Translations under genes and position numbers: made by a program
The notes under the pieces: generated by a model
Database searches by the model: none
The model's input: the letters and a program-made list of their open reading frames with translations, nothing else
Told to the model about the DNA's origin: nothing
Assembly (NCBI GenBank): GCA_037127315.1
Contig: JBBBDQ010000398.1
Coordinates: 4,261,001 to 4,325,000, forward strand
DNA from: Ascarosepion bandense
Taxonomy: Eukaryota > Mollusca > Cephalopoda > Sepiida > Sepiidae
DNA: 64,000 nucleotides
Reading direction: 5' to 3'
Shown here: piece by piece, positions 10,905 through 20,132 of the stretch
Numbering within the stretch: the stretch's first letter is position 1
Layout of the letters: every line of letters starts with the position of its first letter

Positions 10905-12110
10905 CGCAGAAATCCAAACGATAATAGGGATACCAAAAATCATATTAAAAGATTTCAGCTAAATATAATGAATCAGAAAATGAAGAAAATGTGACATAGA
11001 AATCCAAACGATAATAGGAATACCAAAAATCATCTTAAAAGATTTCAGCAAAATATAAAGGAATCAGAAAATGAAAATATGACATAGAAATCCAAACGAT
11101 CATAGAAATACCGAAAAATATTCTTCAAGTTTTAAGCAAAATATTAAGGAATAAGAAAAAAAGAAAATGTGACCAAAAGATCCAAACGATAGCAGGAATA
11201 TCAAAAAAGCACGTTCCAAGATTAAAAAGCAAATATTAAAGAACAAGTAAATAAAAAAAAATATGACACACAAATCAAAATGATAATAAGAATACTAAAA
11301 TCACCTTCCAAGATTTCAGTAAAATATTAAGAAATCAGAAAATCAAGAAAATGAGACACAGAAATCGAAACGTTAATAGGAATACCAAAATATATGTTAC
11401 CAGATTTAAGTAAAATGTAAGGGAATCGGAAACTCCAGAAAATGTGACACCAAAATTCAAACGATAATAAGAATACAAAAATATATTCTTCAAGTTTTAT
11501 GCAAAATATTAAGGAATAAGAAAATAAAAAATGTGACATAGAGATCCAAACGATAGCAAGAGCACCAAAAAACATGTTTCAAGATTAAAAGCAAAATATC
11601 CAAAACTAAGTAAATCAAAGAAAGGCATCACAGAAATCCAACTGATAATAAGAATACTAAAATTACCTTCCAAGATTTAAGCAAAATATTAAGAAATCAG
11701 AAAATCAAGAAAATGAGACGCAGAAATCCACGCGATAATAAGAATACTCAAAATCAACTTCCCAGAATTCAGTAAAATAATAAGGAATCAGGGAATCAAG
11801 AAAACGTGACACAGAGATCTAAATGTTAATAGGAATATTAAAAAACACGTTCCAAGTTTCAAGCAAAATGTTAAGGAATCAGAAAATCAAGAAAATGTGA
11901 CACAGAAATCCAAACGTTAATATCAATACCAAAAATCATCTCCCAAGAATTCAGTAAAATATTAAGGAATTAGAAAATCAAGAAAAAGGGAAGAGGAGAA
12001 ATCAAACAGTCATAAGAATAAGAAAAATACTTTCCAAGAATTAATATTAAGGAATCAGAAAAAAATGAAAATGTGACACAAAGAAAAAGATGATAAGAAT
12101 ATAAAAAAAC
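10905..12110 (+). repeat. Satellite array, about 14 units of about 90 bp
   Basis: A motif like GAAATCCAAACGATAATAGG recurs at about 10909, 10999, 11087, 11177, 11271, 11361, 11451, 11541, 11633, 11723, 11814, 11905, 11998 and 12082, so the period is 84-94 bp, mostly 90. Each unit continues through ATACCAAAAA, CCAAGATTT, AGCAAAATATTAAGGAATCAG and AAAATCAAGAAAATGTGACAC. The strand is strongly A-rich. The minus strand is locally open because 90 is divisible by 3, but the product is low complexity and not taken as a gene. Confidence 0.93.
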
Positions 12111-12527
12111 AACTTAAATAGGAAACTTTTGACAGAAATAAATAAAAGAAAGTTAAATTGTTAATATAAAATCTTATCTATGGTTTATATCTTGTACAAT
12201 CTTCTTAATGCTGAAACTGAAGCATAAATTGGATTGACGAATGTTCTCCTACTGAAGGATGTTGAGAAAAAAAGATACGCTTTATATGTGCGTTTTAAAG
12301 AAAATGGTAATTTTTAAGGAATGGTTATAATTACTGACAAGCTTCTGTGTTGAGTCTGAGGTCCTGCGGTAATTATTTTGTTCCCTTGTGATTAGGCATA
12401 AACAGGGTGCGATGGATGAATAGTTGTCTAAAATAACTAAAATTAAAATACCACTGATATCTCATTTTAACAGATATATTTACCAAAACTACAGAAAAAT
12501 CTTAAAAAATCATAAAAAAGAATAAAT
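12111..12527. other. No recognisable feature
   Basis: AT-rich flank of the satellite array. Nothing supported. Confidence 0.5.
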
Positions 12528-12821
12528 TCATTCAATAGAATCACAATTAGCTTCAAACAGGGCTTCCAGACGACTTCGGAACCTCATACATCTCTTTTGG
12601 GCGGTCCCCTTGTTTATGTTTTCATAGTCCTTCAGGCTATCTTTGGAGTTACAACGAGTTGGTCTCTCGCTCCATTTCCCTCCACACATATTAATCAAGT
12701 AGGTAGCAGCCAGGGGAGATTGTTGGCCAGATGCAAGGTGTGAATTGATCGTAGAAATTGTCTGACAGCCATGACTGTTACCATAATGCAGAGTCTTCTT
12801 TCCAGACATAGGGTATTCCAA
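12528..12821 (-). other. 97-codon open frame of unknown nature
   Basis: The frame begins MEYPMSGKKTLHYG and ends RSRLEALFEANCDSIE. Its composition is balanced rather than low complexity, which sets it apart from most open frames here. Upstream, an in-frame stretch with one stop (LDKKV.LLEYPMSGKK) faintly resembles the start of pogo/Tigger transposase DNA-binding domains, but I cannot align it convincingly. It could be a transposase relic or chance. Confidence 0.2.
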
Positions 12822-12965
12822 CAGCTACACTTTTTTATCTAAGGCAGCACTTCTTTCTCAGGGCATTTGATGTCGGCCCCTGTGTCGAATCTGGAGCTCT
12901 GTGGGAAGATCGCTAGTGATCCCTTCAAACATATTTGTATTCACCATTAGACTCAACTAATACTT

Positions 12966-14040
12966 TTACGGACGATCGTCCGAATCCTGATGAATAGAAC
13001 GAGAAGCAGAAACAGGCCCGAGATAGGACAAGAACAGTGTGGTTTCGTTAAAGACACGGGAACAAGGAATGCCAATACGGACAGGTAATAAATTGAGTAG
13101 ATATACAAAGATAGAAAGGGGCATAAGACAAGGATGTGTCTTTTCACCGGATCTGTTCAACTTGCACAGCGAGAATACTTTGAGGATCCTAGAAGTTATG
13201 CCTGGATTCGTAATCGGAGGCCACAATTTAAACAACCTAAGGTACGCAGATGATACAGTGCTGATAGCAGACACAGAAAAGAAACTACAAGACATCCTAC
13301 AGAAGGTAGCAGAAGAATGTAACAAAAAAGGACTAGAAATAAACTGCAGGAAAACCGAATGCATGGTCATCAGTAAAAAGGACAGCCCAAAATGCCAAAT
13401 ACAGGTCGGGGATACTAGAATCAAGCAGATATAAAAATTAAATACCGGGGAAGCGTTATAACAGAAGACGAAAAGTGCAACACCGAGATCCGAAGGCGAA
13501 TTGACATGGCGAAGGAAGCATTCCAGTAGTTGAGTAAGGTATTAAGAAACAGGACAATTTTGCTAGAAACAAGGAAGAGAGTACTCGATTGCTACGTGCT
13601 GTCCGTCCTTCAATATGGCAGTGAATACTAGACAATACCATCAGAGATGAAGGACAAACTTGAAGAAACTGAAATGTGGTTATACAGAAGGATGCTGCGA
13701 ATATTATGGATCGAGCATATGAGCAATAATGAGGTCTTGGAAATGATGGAAACAAAAAGGATATTAATACTGAGCATCAGGAAGAGACAGCTGAAGTTCC
13801 TGGTACACGAAATGAGGAAGGAGGGCTTGGAGAATCTGATACTAATTAGCCAGATAGATGGAAAAAGAGACAGGGGAAAGCAACGGATAACATATATGAA
13901 GGACATAATCAGGTAGATGACGGAACGAGGATTGCACGGTGTAACAGGAGAAGGCGTGCTCAAAGCCACCAGGGATAGGGAAACGTAGAAAGCCATGATC
14001 GCCTACGTCCTGAAGGAACAGGGTACGTAGAAGTAGAAGA
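12966..14040 (+). mobile_element. RTE-like LINE with intact YADD block and internal deletion
   Basis: The best-preserved RTE-like copy. It begins with an IVRILMNRTRSRNRPEIGQEQ-like stretch and GFVKDTGTRNA. It then jumps directly to NKLSRYTKIERG.RQGCVFS, so the palm A segment (normally ...AFD...) is deleted. An open frame from 13039 to 13434 carries NNLRYADDTVLIADTEKK and KKTECMVISKKDSPKCQIQ. A second from 13647 covers EMWLYRRMLRILW, RQLKFLV and EGLENLI with GKRDRGKQRI. It ends in a terminal RDRET.KAMIAYVLKEQGT block and a degenerate GAAG tail. The layout parallels BovB/RTE C-termini. It cannot be active. Confidence 0.88.
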
Positions 14041-14284
14041 ATACTTTTACAATCATCTGCACTGATCTCAGCTTGATACCTAAACACTCTAAAATGTTCG
14101 TATTGAAGTTTCCGGCCAGAATACCATGCCACAGAGCGAGTCATTTCCAAATTTCTGGCAGAGTGAATTGCCTCATGGTTCTCATTTTCTCAGAGAAAAC
14201 TGAGCCTGGTATACTTTCCAGTTGACGAAAACTAAGAACAACACTTATCCGCGAGATTAAAATTATAATAGGCCAAAATTTATC

Positions 14285-14790
14285 CATCGCAGCCTGTATA
14301 TATTTCGAATATATTGTAATTACAACTCGTGCTTTAGAAAACCCAAATCATTTTCGAATAAAGATAGCTTAATAGAAAATTGTCCGTAAATATTTCATCT
14401 CGTATAGAAACGCTAATCTAAACAAATTTCCATCCAATTTTATATGGTCGAATGCGTTATTACATTTTACAATGTTTGGCATAAGTAGAATGTAATGTGC
14501 TCCTAGCGATAATCGATTTTCCAGACTTTTAATGCAGTGAGGACGTAGATTATTAGAAATTTTCCTATGAAAGAAAACTTCTCGATATTCAATAAATCAA
14601 GTCTGATAGAAGACCAACACTTGTGATGATTTTTCGTCCATATGCGGTTTTTCTTCAGGACGCAGTGATCATAGCTCACCAGAATTTCCTGTTTTGTAAT
14701 TTTCTACTGTGAGAATTTTAACATCCCTCTCACTTCTTGTTGAGGCATCCATTTGATGATGTTCGATAGTTAAATGTATATAACTCAGAC
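14285..14790. repeat. Dispersed repeat U, copy 1
   Basis: Homologous with 37066-37500. Shared blocks include TTCGAATAAA, AGCTTAATAGAAAATTG, CCGTAAATATTTCATCTCG, TTTGGCATAAGTAGA, CGATAAT...GATTTT and GAAAACTT. It contains CTTCAGGACGCAGTGATCATAGCTC, which resembles the minus-strand 3' end of the RTE-like family, so part of U may be an RTE 3' untranslated region. Confidence 0.75.
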
Positions 14791-14987
14791 TAATACTACA
14801 CACAGTATAGGTAGAGGAAAACAAGAACATCCAGTTCTTTAGGTGGTAGGCGGTTATATACCTTCACAATAACTTATTATTTTTTGCTCTTAGAAAGGTT
14901 TGTCTTTTCAAGGTCCTCCTACCAGTTCTTACAGTCATTGAACATAAACCAATTAGCTATAATACGTGCAGTTTCCAACGACATTCA

Positions 14988-15009
14988 ATATATATATATA
15001 TATATATAA
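14988..15009. repeat. (TA)11 microsatellite
   Basis: TA run. The next ~100 bp (ATAACAATACCAATAGTAACAG... to the TTTAAATCGTC block) is shared with 39565-39660. Confidence 0.95.
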
Positions 15010-15145
15010 TATTAACTATAGTAATAACAATACCAATAGTAACAGAACCAACTCTGCTGAAAATAGTATTAATTAAGCTATAATTTAAATCGTCTTGTAC
15101 AACCTCTTGTACAACCGTGATAGGTTGTTGGCTCTTTTTTAGATT

Positions 15146-15210
<65 letters not shown>

Positions 15211-15288
15211 CTAAGCAAGAGCCAACAACTAACCTATGTATATTTCGGTCGTGTTTCAATACTGTGTAAAAAAGCAATAGGAGTCTAA

Positions 15289-15329
15289 CCGTACTGATGA
15301 GCTGTAATACGGCGAAACAGATCTGTCTG

Positions 15330-15332
<3 letters not shown>
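15289..15332 (+). ncRNA. Type I-like hammerhead ribozyme, complete core
   Basis: All core elements are present and pair. Stem I: CCGTA (15289-15293) with TGCGG (15328-15332), one G-U. Core box CTGATGA is 15294-15300. Stem II: GCTGT / ACGGC around an AAT loop (15301-15313), five pairs with one G-U. GAA then follows, and stem III is ACAG / CTGT around AT (15317-15326). C at 15327 is the cleavage-site nucleotide in GTC. Hammerheads self-cleave RNA 3' of this position. Very short helix III is typical of retroelement-borne hammerheads, as in PLE repeats and retrozymes. The flank TCTAA before and GAT plus (TA)n after recur at other copies. No loop-loop tertiary contact could be judged. Confidence 0.85.
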
Positions 15333-15379
<47 letters not shown>

Positions 15380-15389
15380 TATATATATA
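15333..15389. repeat. (TA)n microsatellite directly 3' of hammerhead
   Basis: TA run of about 57 bp with one AAATA interruption, starting 1 bp after the ribozyme. Similar TA runs lie next to the other hammerhead copies. Confidence 0.95.
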
Positions 15390-15449
15390 AGCAAGAGCCA
15401 GCAACCTACCATGGTTGTACAAGAGGTTGTACAAGACGATTTAAATTAA

Positions 15450-15765
15450 AATAAATTTTCAAAATTCAAACATTTTGAATGAACATTTCAACATGAAATC
15501 CCTAAGAGAGTTTTCACGCATCCTCAACAACAGTCAGTCTAAATCAAAATGAGAAAAAAAGATTAAAAAGAGAAACAAAAAATAAAAGAATAAAAAAAAA
15601 TAAAAAGAAATAAAATAAAAAATAAATAACTTTTAAGATTTGAGAAATATACGTCACAAAAAAAAATTATTTTGAAAACCAGTCTTTTGGTTTTTACTTT
15701 TTGATAGAGTTGTAAGTGAAGAGATGGCAAATTTTGTCATGTCTAGCTTAATAGACGAAAAGGGT
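15450..15765. other. A-rich spacer
   Basis: Contains an A-rich block at about 15550-15630. No gene or family recognised. Confidence 0.5.
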
Positions 15766-15822
15766 TAAGGAATGGGAGGTTTCAGAAGTTTTAAGGTTGC
15801 AGTTCTTACAATAGTGCAAAAA

Positions 15823-15880
<58 letters not shown>

Positions 15881-16060
15881 CAAGATGTTTGTGTGTGTGT
15901 CTGATTATCTGTCTGTATGTCATTTATACAAATCTACAATTTTTATCCGATTCTTACCAAACTTCACACAAATATTCTTTAGGCTGAGTCTGAGCTCCAG
16001 GACCATAGATTAGTTTTAAAGCTTTCATTACACCCAAGCAACGCCGGGCTATACTGCTAG
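15766..16060 (+). mobile_element. Non-autonomous Helitron, 3' half with CTAG end
   Basis: The right end reads ATTACACCCAAGCAACGCCGGGC, a weak GC hairpin, then TATACTGCTAG at 16050-16060 followed by T. CTRR after a small hairpin with insertion before T is the Helitron 3' terminus. A GGCAAGATGTTTGTGTGTG block lies near 15878-15896, preceded by (TA)25 at 15827-15877 and TCGA. The stretch before the TA run (TTCAGAAGTTTTAAGGTTGC) also occurs beside the copy at 49763-50135, so the true 5' end may lie further left. No protein is encoded. Confidence 0.7.
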
Positions 16061-16334
16061 TCAGAAATAAATTACAAAAACAAATTTATTGAAAGTGGGA
16101 TAAAATGATCATTTCTTTATCATGGTGATATTTAAAAGTAGGTGATTTGTTACAGCTATATATATATATATAATTCATCCGTTGCAATTATGGAACATTT
16201 GGCAAAATACACGTTTAAATGTAGGGGAAATGACCAGAAATTTCTAGCAATGAAAAATAACAGTAAATGTTTGTTATATGCATTTCAATTCATAACTGCT
16301 ACAATCTTAATATAATATATGTTTAAAGACATGT

Positions 16335-16505
16335 TTTGTTATCAACGTCCTCTGTAGTTGAGATATCAGTGTTCTACTAAGAGATAGTCTTAGGGAAATA
16401 CAGGTTCGAATCCTTCTGGAAGGCGTATTTTTTCTAAAATTTCTCGAATGTTTCGGCTCCTAGAAAAATAAACAAAAATTGGTGTTTAATAAATAAATGA
16501 ATCGT
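16335..16505 (+). mobile_element. tRNA-derived SINE with canonical box B
   Basis: GTCCTCTGTAGTTGAGATAT resembles a tRNA 5' end with box A. GGTTCGAATCC (16402-16412) is a textbook box B. The acceptor and T stems do not close, so this is a SINE or tRNA pseudogene rather than a functional tRNA. The tail CGGCTCCTAGAAAAATAAAC...GTTTAATAAATAAATG recurs, diverged, at 39340-39500. Confidence 0.65.
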
Positions 16506-16556
16506 CGACTCAAATGCCATTATCCATAAAAATAAGGTTTACGCTATATATATATA

Positions 16557-16579
16557 GCGAAACAGATCTGTCTGCGGAT
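16557..16579 (+). ncRNA. 3' half of a hammerhead
   Basis: GCGAAACAGATCTGTCTGCGG matches the 3' half of the ribozyme at 15289-15332 exactly, including stem III and the GTC cleavage site at 16572. The CTGATGA half is missing and replaced by a TA palindrome (GCTATATATATATAGC). It cannot cleave on its own. Confidence 0.8.
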
Positions 16580-16874
16580 GACTATTTACGCTCTCACACC
16601 CTGATTGAGCACTCTGGAAGAATGGGAGACTTTGAAAAAGCAGTAGCTACACTTGCATCTACGCAACGCTCATTCAGTAATGAACTAGAGCACTCTGGCC
16701 ACTGGCGTATGATACATCATACGCTAAAGGTCTGCCTCCTTCTACCTAGCTCCCCTAGCTCAGAGGTAGAATCGCCTACTGATGACAATTCGGTCGGGTT
16801 TTAATCCTGGATTAATAAAACAATCGAATGTCTAACCGTACTGATGAGATGTGATACAGTGAAACAGATCTGTG
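16573..16874 (+). mobile_element. Hammerhead-bounded monomer of 302 nt (retrozyme-like)
   Basis: The stretch runs from the cleavage position of the partial hammerhead at 16557-16579 to that of the hammerhead at 16836-16879. It holds a tRNA-like segment (16750-16816) with box A-like TAGCTCAGAGGTAGAATC and a box B-like GGTTTTAATCC. The 60 bp before the second ribozyme (TTCGGTCG...AATGTCTAACCGTA) recur before the ribozyme at 15289. Tandem type I hammerheads bracketing a few hundred nucleotides are the layout of animal retrozymes, whose RNAs circularise. That interpretation is inference. Confidence 0.6.
16750..16816 (+). ncRNA. tRNA-like promoter region
   Basis: CTAGCTCAGAGGTAGAATCG fits tRNA D-arm/box A well, and GTCGGGTTTTAATCC about 30 nt on fits box B with two changes. 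A proper anticodon stem and acceptor stem are not evident, so it is tRNA-derived rather than a tRNA gene. Confidence 0.6.
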
Positions 16875-16879
16875 TGCGG
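16836..16879 (+). ncRNA. Hammerhead ribozyme, decayed (cleavage base changed)
   Basis: Stem I CCGTA / TGCGG and CTGATGA (16841-16847) are intact. Stem II is damaged (GATGT / ACAGT). The cleavage-site base is G at 16874 (GTG instead of GTC), which hammerheads do not tolerate. Presumed inactive. Confidence 0.8.
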
Positions 16880-16897
16880 ATGATTATATATGCATAT

Positions 16898-17217
16898 ATT
16901 TTCTAAACATATACTGCTAAATATAATAGACAGTAATTGTTTAATCATGAGCCGTTCTAAACATCGTATTTTGGCTTTAATTTCAGATGAAAATAAAGAC
17001 AAAAATTCTCCAACATTTGGATAATTTTTAAAGTGTGTATGAGTGAGGATTATTGTATTGTTGACCAACATCTGTCTGATATTATCTACATTCTGGAGAA
17101 TTTTTGTCTTTATTTTCATCTGTAATTAAAACCAAACTACGATGTTTAGAACTGCTCATGATTAAACATGATAGACCTTCGATATCTATTATATTTAACA
17201 GTATATGTTTAGAAAAT
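16898..17217. mobile_element. Foldback element E, copy 1
   Basis: Inverted arms 16898-17011 and 17095-17217 start with ATTTTCTAAACATATACTG and run through TTTAATCATGAGC.GTTCTAAACATCG to GACAAAAATTCTCC, about 115 bp each, around an 83 bp centre. Arms are imperfect but unmistakable. The element sits in TA-rich sequence next to a hammerhead. A second copy with a different centre lies at 48543-48896. No coding capacity. Confidence 0.9.
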
Positions 17218-17414
17218 TGTAATTATGTAAAAAAACATGATTCTGCAAAACACAGATTCTCTATATTTACTTAATGGAGCAAGAGGCCGAAAACTCTTGG
17301 ATATTTAGCAACAGCCGGAAATACTATACAAATTAACGGTCTACGTTAATTCCTAAGTTTTTTTGAAGATACAACCCTTGAATAACAAAGTATTCTTGGA
17401 TTGGTTAATTCGTA
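17218..17414. other. No recognisable feature
   Basis: Short unassigned spacer. Confidence 0.4.
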
Positions 17415-17640
17415 GAACAATCTAAAGAACAACTACAGCGATTAATTGACAATTTTTCGAAAGCCTCAAAAAAGTTAGGTCTGACCATTATTTTAATGAA
17501 AATCAACGTGATGGCCAAAGTGGTGAACAGCCTGTTGCCATCAAAATCTACGACGACAACCGAGAGTTGGTGGTTCATAAATTCAGTTATCTCAGCAACA
17601 TAGATAATGCAACTAAACTGAAACGAATCCCTTTCTTTTA
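17415..17640 (+). mobile_element. RTE-like LINE (second family), RT fragment
   Basis: The translation reads EQLQRLIDNFSKASKKLGL and TIILMKINVM, then after a frameshift an I.IYD...LVVHKFSYLSNI stretch. This follows the region just after the RT catalytic box in the widespread endonuclease-RT family often mis-annotated as craniofacial development protein 2-like (consensus EVVHEF.YLGS.I). A second piece is at 21058-21540. The right edge abuts the RTE-like copy that starts at 17642. Confidence 0.65.
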
Positions 17641-17641
17641 T

Positions 17642-18018
17642 ATTGCCGTCAACCTTCAGGACGTATGCTATCATATATTTTCACTTACTTGTTTCTCTTG
17701 TCGCTCAATACTTTTTCTCTTGGTATGTTTCGCAGACTCTTCTACGCCATCAAATTGATCAAACCCATCATGTTACTTTCTGTTGTTTCTCCTACTCTAT
17801 AATTCCGTGAGTATTACATTCCCAAATTCTTCTTCATCATTACGTTTCCCAAAAATTTCAGCTGTCTCGACCTAGAGTTAAATATAAGTTTCTTTATCGT
17901 TTGCATCCTCTCCAAAACCTCATGTTATGCTCAGCATCCTTCTATAGAATAAAATGTCTGTTGCTTCGAATTTCTCCTTCATCTTTGAGGAGATTGCCCA
18001 ACATTCGCTGCCATATAG
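17642..18018 (-). mobile_element. RTE-like LINE, inverted 3' fragment
   Basis: Minus-strand remnant of the first RTE-like family, from LYGSECWAISSKMKEKFEATD (start near 18018) through FYRRML and ETAEIFG to an IAYVLKV-like block near 17650. Full of stops. Its 5' edge meets the plus-strand copy that starts at 18019, giving a head-to-head pair. Confidence 0.75.
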
Positions 18019-18985
18019 GGGGATATAACCTCACACTAGAAACAAAGCAGAGAGTAATAGATTGGTAAGTGATGCCAGTTCTTCAACATGGCAGTGTATG
18101 TTAGACAATATCATCAAAGATGAAGGAAAAATTTGAATTAGCTGTCATGTAGTGTAATATAACAATCTGGCCCCACCAGAGGAAGTGATGCAAGCGTTGG
18201 TGTTTCCCGTCGGTGAAGGGAGCGGCGAAGCGACAAGACAGGTGTTTGTGAAATACATCCTGTCGAGGCCGGAGCGGATGTCATTTGACCTTATTTCCGA
18301 CAGCGGCGGAAATGGCTACAGAGGCAAACAGATCAGGTGTCTCTTAGAATTACGTGAGCGTTGCGTGGGCGAGGCAAAACCGGAAGGAAAGTCCCGGTTC
18401 TAGAGACTATAAAAAGACCTCGACACACGGATTCGCCAGGAGAGAACGGCCAGTGGAAGCAGAGAAACACCACGGCAAGAATACACTCCCGTCAACCCAT
18501 TCTATGTGCCTCTCACCCTTCCGTTCTCTATTCCACACGGTTCGTCGTTATTAATAAAAATATAACCTTATATTTTTATATATGCGTGTTTGTTGTTTTG
18601 TCGTCGTACGGCGATATATAACAGTAGTTCTACAGAAGGATGCTACTGATATCATGGACCGAACATGTGAGCAATGATGAGGTGTTAGAAAGAATGGAAA
18701 CGAAAAGGAAATTGATATTGAGCATCAAATAAAGTTGCTTGGATATGTAATGAGGAAGGAGAGCTTGGAGAACTGATATTAATAGGCCAGATATAGAGAA
18801 AAAGAGACAGAGGAATGCACCAGAGAACATATTTAAAGGGCTTGATCAGGCGGATGACAGAACAGGAATGTTACAGGAGGAAGCGTGCTAAGAACCACCA
18901 TGGATATGAAGACGTGGAAGGCCATGATCACCTACGTCCTGAAAGGACAAAGCACATAGACAAAGAAAGAGGAGAAGAAGAAGAT
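18019..18985 (+). mobile_element. RTE-like LINE fragment, split by a solo LTR
   Basis: The plus-strand remnant starts with LTLETKQRVIDW and LQHGS..LDNIIKDEGKI. It is interrupted at 18153-18623 and resumes at 18628 with TTCTACAGAAGGATGCTA, i.e. the FYRRML block split in mid-gene. It ends with a WKAMITYVLKGQST-like block and a GAAGAAGAAG tail near 18971-18983. Confidence 0.85.
18153..18623. mobile_element. Solo LTR, 471 bp, with 4 bp target duplication
   Basis: Begins TGTAATATAACA and ends ATATATAACA (TG...CA, with short inverted ends TGTwATATA). It is flanked by GTAG at 18149-18152 and 18624-18627. Removing it and one GTAG restores the RTE-like reading ...GCTGTCATGTAGTTCTACAGAAGG. It is much more GC-rich than its surroundings and has TATAAAAAG at about 18411 and AATAAAAATATAACC at about 18554, plausible TATA box and polyadenylation signal. 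This fits recombination between the LTRs of a 4 bp-duplicating retrotransposon. The open frames inside are incidental. Confidence 0.85.
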
Positions 18986-19231
18986 ATCACAGAATAGTTC
19001 AGTACTCTGTTATTTATTTCCAACGAAACCTTCCTATCATTAAATTCTCTGCTTAGCTTGTGAAATGCGTCCTGACTTCTTGAAGTAAAAATAAAAGAAA
19101 CAACTTATAAAAGCACAGGATACCTGCAAAATGGTATACACGAGATGAAACCCTCCTCTATAAAAGAGCGGAAAAATGTGTGAACCAAAGAATAAGGAAC
19201 TTATCTAATTCTATTGGTTAGAATAATAATA
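18986..19231. other. No recognisable feature
   Basis: Short unassigned spacer. Confidence 0.4.
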
Positions 19232-19765
19232 TACACCCTTGTGAAATTACTTGAAAAAAAAATGAATGATATCTTCCGTAGATCTTTTAATCTTTCTCTA
19301 AACATGTATACGTCATCACTTGGCACTGTTTTTCTATTTAGACTATAATTCTTTAATGTTTTGGACTGATAGATTCAGTTTGTTTCTTCGACTTGATAAG
19401 ACGACTGACAGTTGAAAGGCTGACAACAACAATATACGTTTGCCAGTGTGTTTTTGCAGCGTTAAAATTTCCTACGCTTCCTTGCAATAACGTCTATTTC
19501 AAACAATGGGCGTAAGATAACTATAATAATAATGTCTGGACCTGATAAAAATCTGGTGCAATCACGGATGACGCAATATTTTTCAAGGCCAAACAAATTT
19601 TATCATACACTCAGAAAATGGATTCTTATTACTGCACACCACCTCAAATAACCTAATCGGAGGGAAAAAAAGAAAATCGATTGCACTCTATCACTCCAAT
19701 CGGTCTCAAAGGAACCGAAAGAAGGAAATTAAAGCAGTTGTTTGAATTAATTTGCAGAAAATAGT
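19232..19765 (+). repeat. Dispersed repeat V, copy 1
   Basis: About 540 bp homologous and co-linear with 47957-48495. Shared blocks include AATGAAT.ATGTCTTC, CTTTCTCT, TTTTGGACT.AT.GAT, CAGCGTTA.AATTT, ACAATG.., TTTATCATACAC and ATTACTGCACAC. No coding signature and no terminal repeats seen. Unassigned family. Confidence 0.8.
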
Positions 19766-20132
19766 GTATAAATAAAAAAATTTTCAAATTTAGGGTCAAA
19801 ACCTGAAAAGTATGGAGTTGAAGTTGATCTTAGTTGGAACCTGAAACGCCATACTTAATAGCAAACATGGAGTAAACATTACACCCATTCAAAAGACCAG
19901 GAGGAGTGTAAAGTGGCCGATAGATAAAATTATTTATTCATATTAAATTTTGACTAAACAGGTTTATACTAAAATTAGATTACACGCTAAATTTAAGGAA
20001 CATGAAAAGAGTAATATAAGAAAAATTGTCAATTTTAATTTGAGGTCTGCCTATAAATATCAATCTGTCCAAATATTTATCCGAAGCTGAGAGAATATAT
20101 GAGCTCATACCTTTTTCATGTAAGTGAATTTT
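19766..20132. other. No recognisable feature
   Basis: AT-rich spacer with nothing supported. Confidence 0.45.

Larger units (their letters stand above)
15080..15449. repeat. Nested inverted repeat around two (TA)n runs and a hammerhead
   Basis: Outer arms 15080-15135 and about 15394-15449 are near-perfect inverted copies (arm core TTTAAATCGTCTTGTACAAC, continuing through CTCTTGTACAACC and AGGTTG.TGGCTC). Inside, GTTGTTGGCTC (15124-15134) pairs again with GAGCCAACAAC (15219-15229) around a (TA)28 run at 15150-15206. A second (TA)n lies at 15333-15389. The hammerhead at 15289-15332 lies between the two runs. Confidence 0.88.

Noticed and set aside
11327..11575. Minus-strand open frame in the satellite
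   Set aside because: Open only because the 90 bp period is divisible by three. Repetitive product.
14957..15412. 151-codon minus-strand open frame with YIYIYI blocks
   Set aside because: Translation of (TA)n runs joined through the inverted repeat. Not a gene.
16335..16435. Functional tRNA gene
   Set aside because: Box B is perfect, but acceptor and T stems do not pair and the SINE tail follows.
16777..16800. CTGATGA as another hammerhead core
   Set aside because: Part of the tRNA-like segment; no GAAA at the needed position and no stem I partner.
18185..18621. Three overlapping open frames in GC-rich DNA
   Set aside because: They lie inside the solo LTR and reflect its GC content. No known protein similarity.
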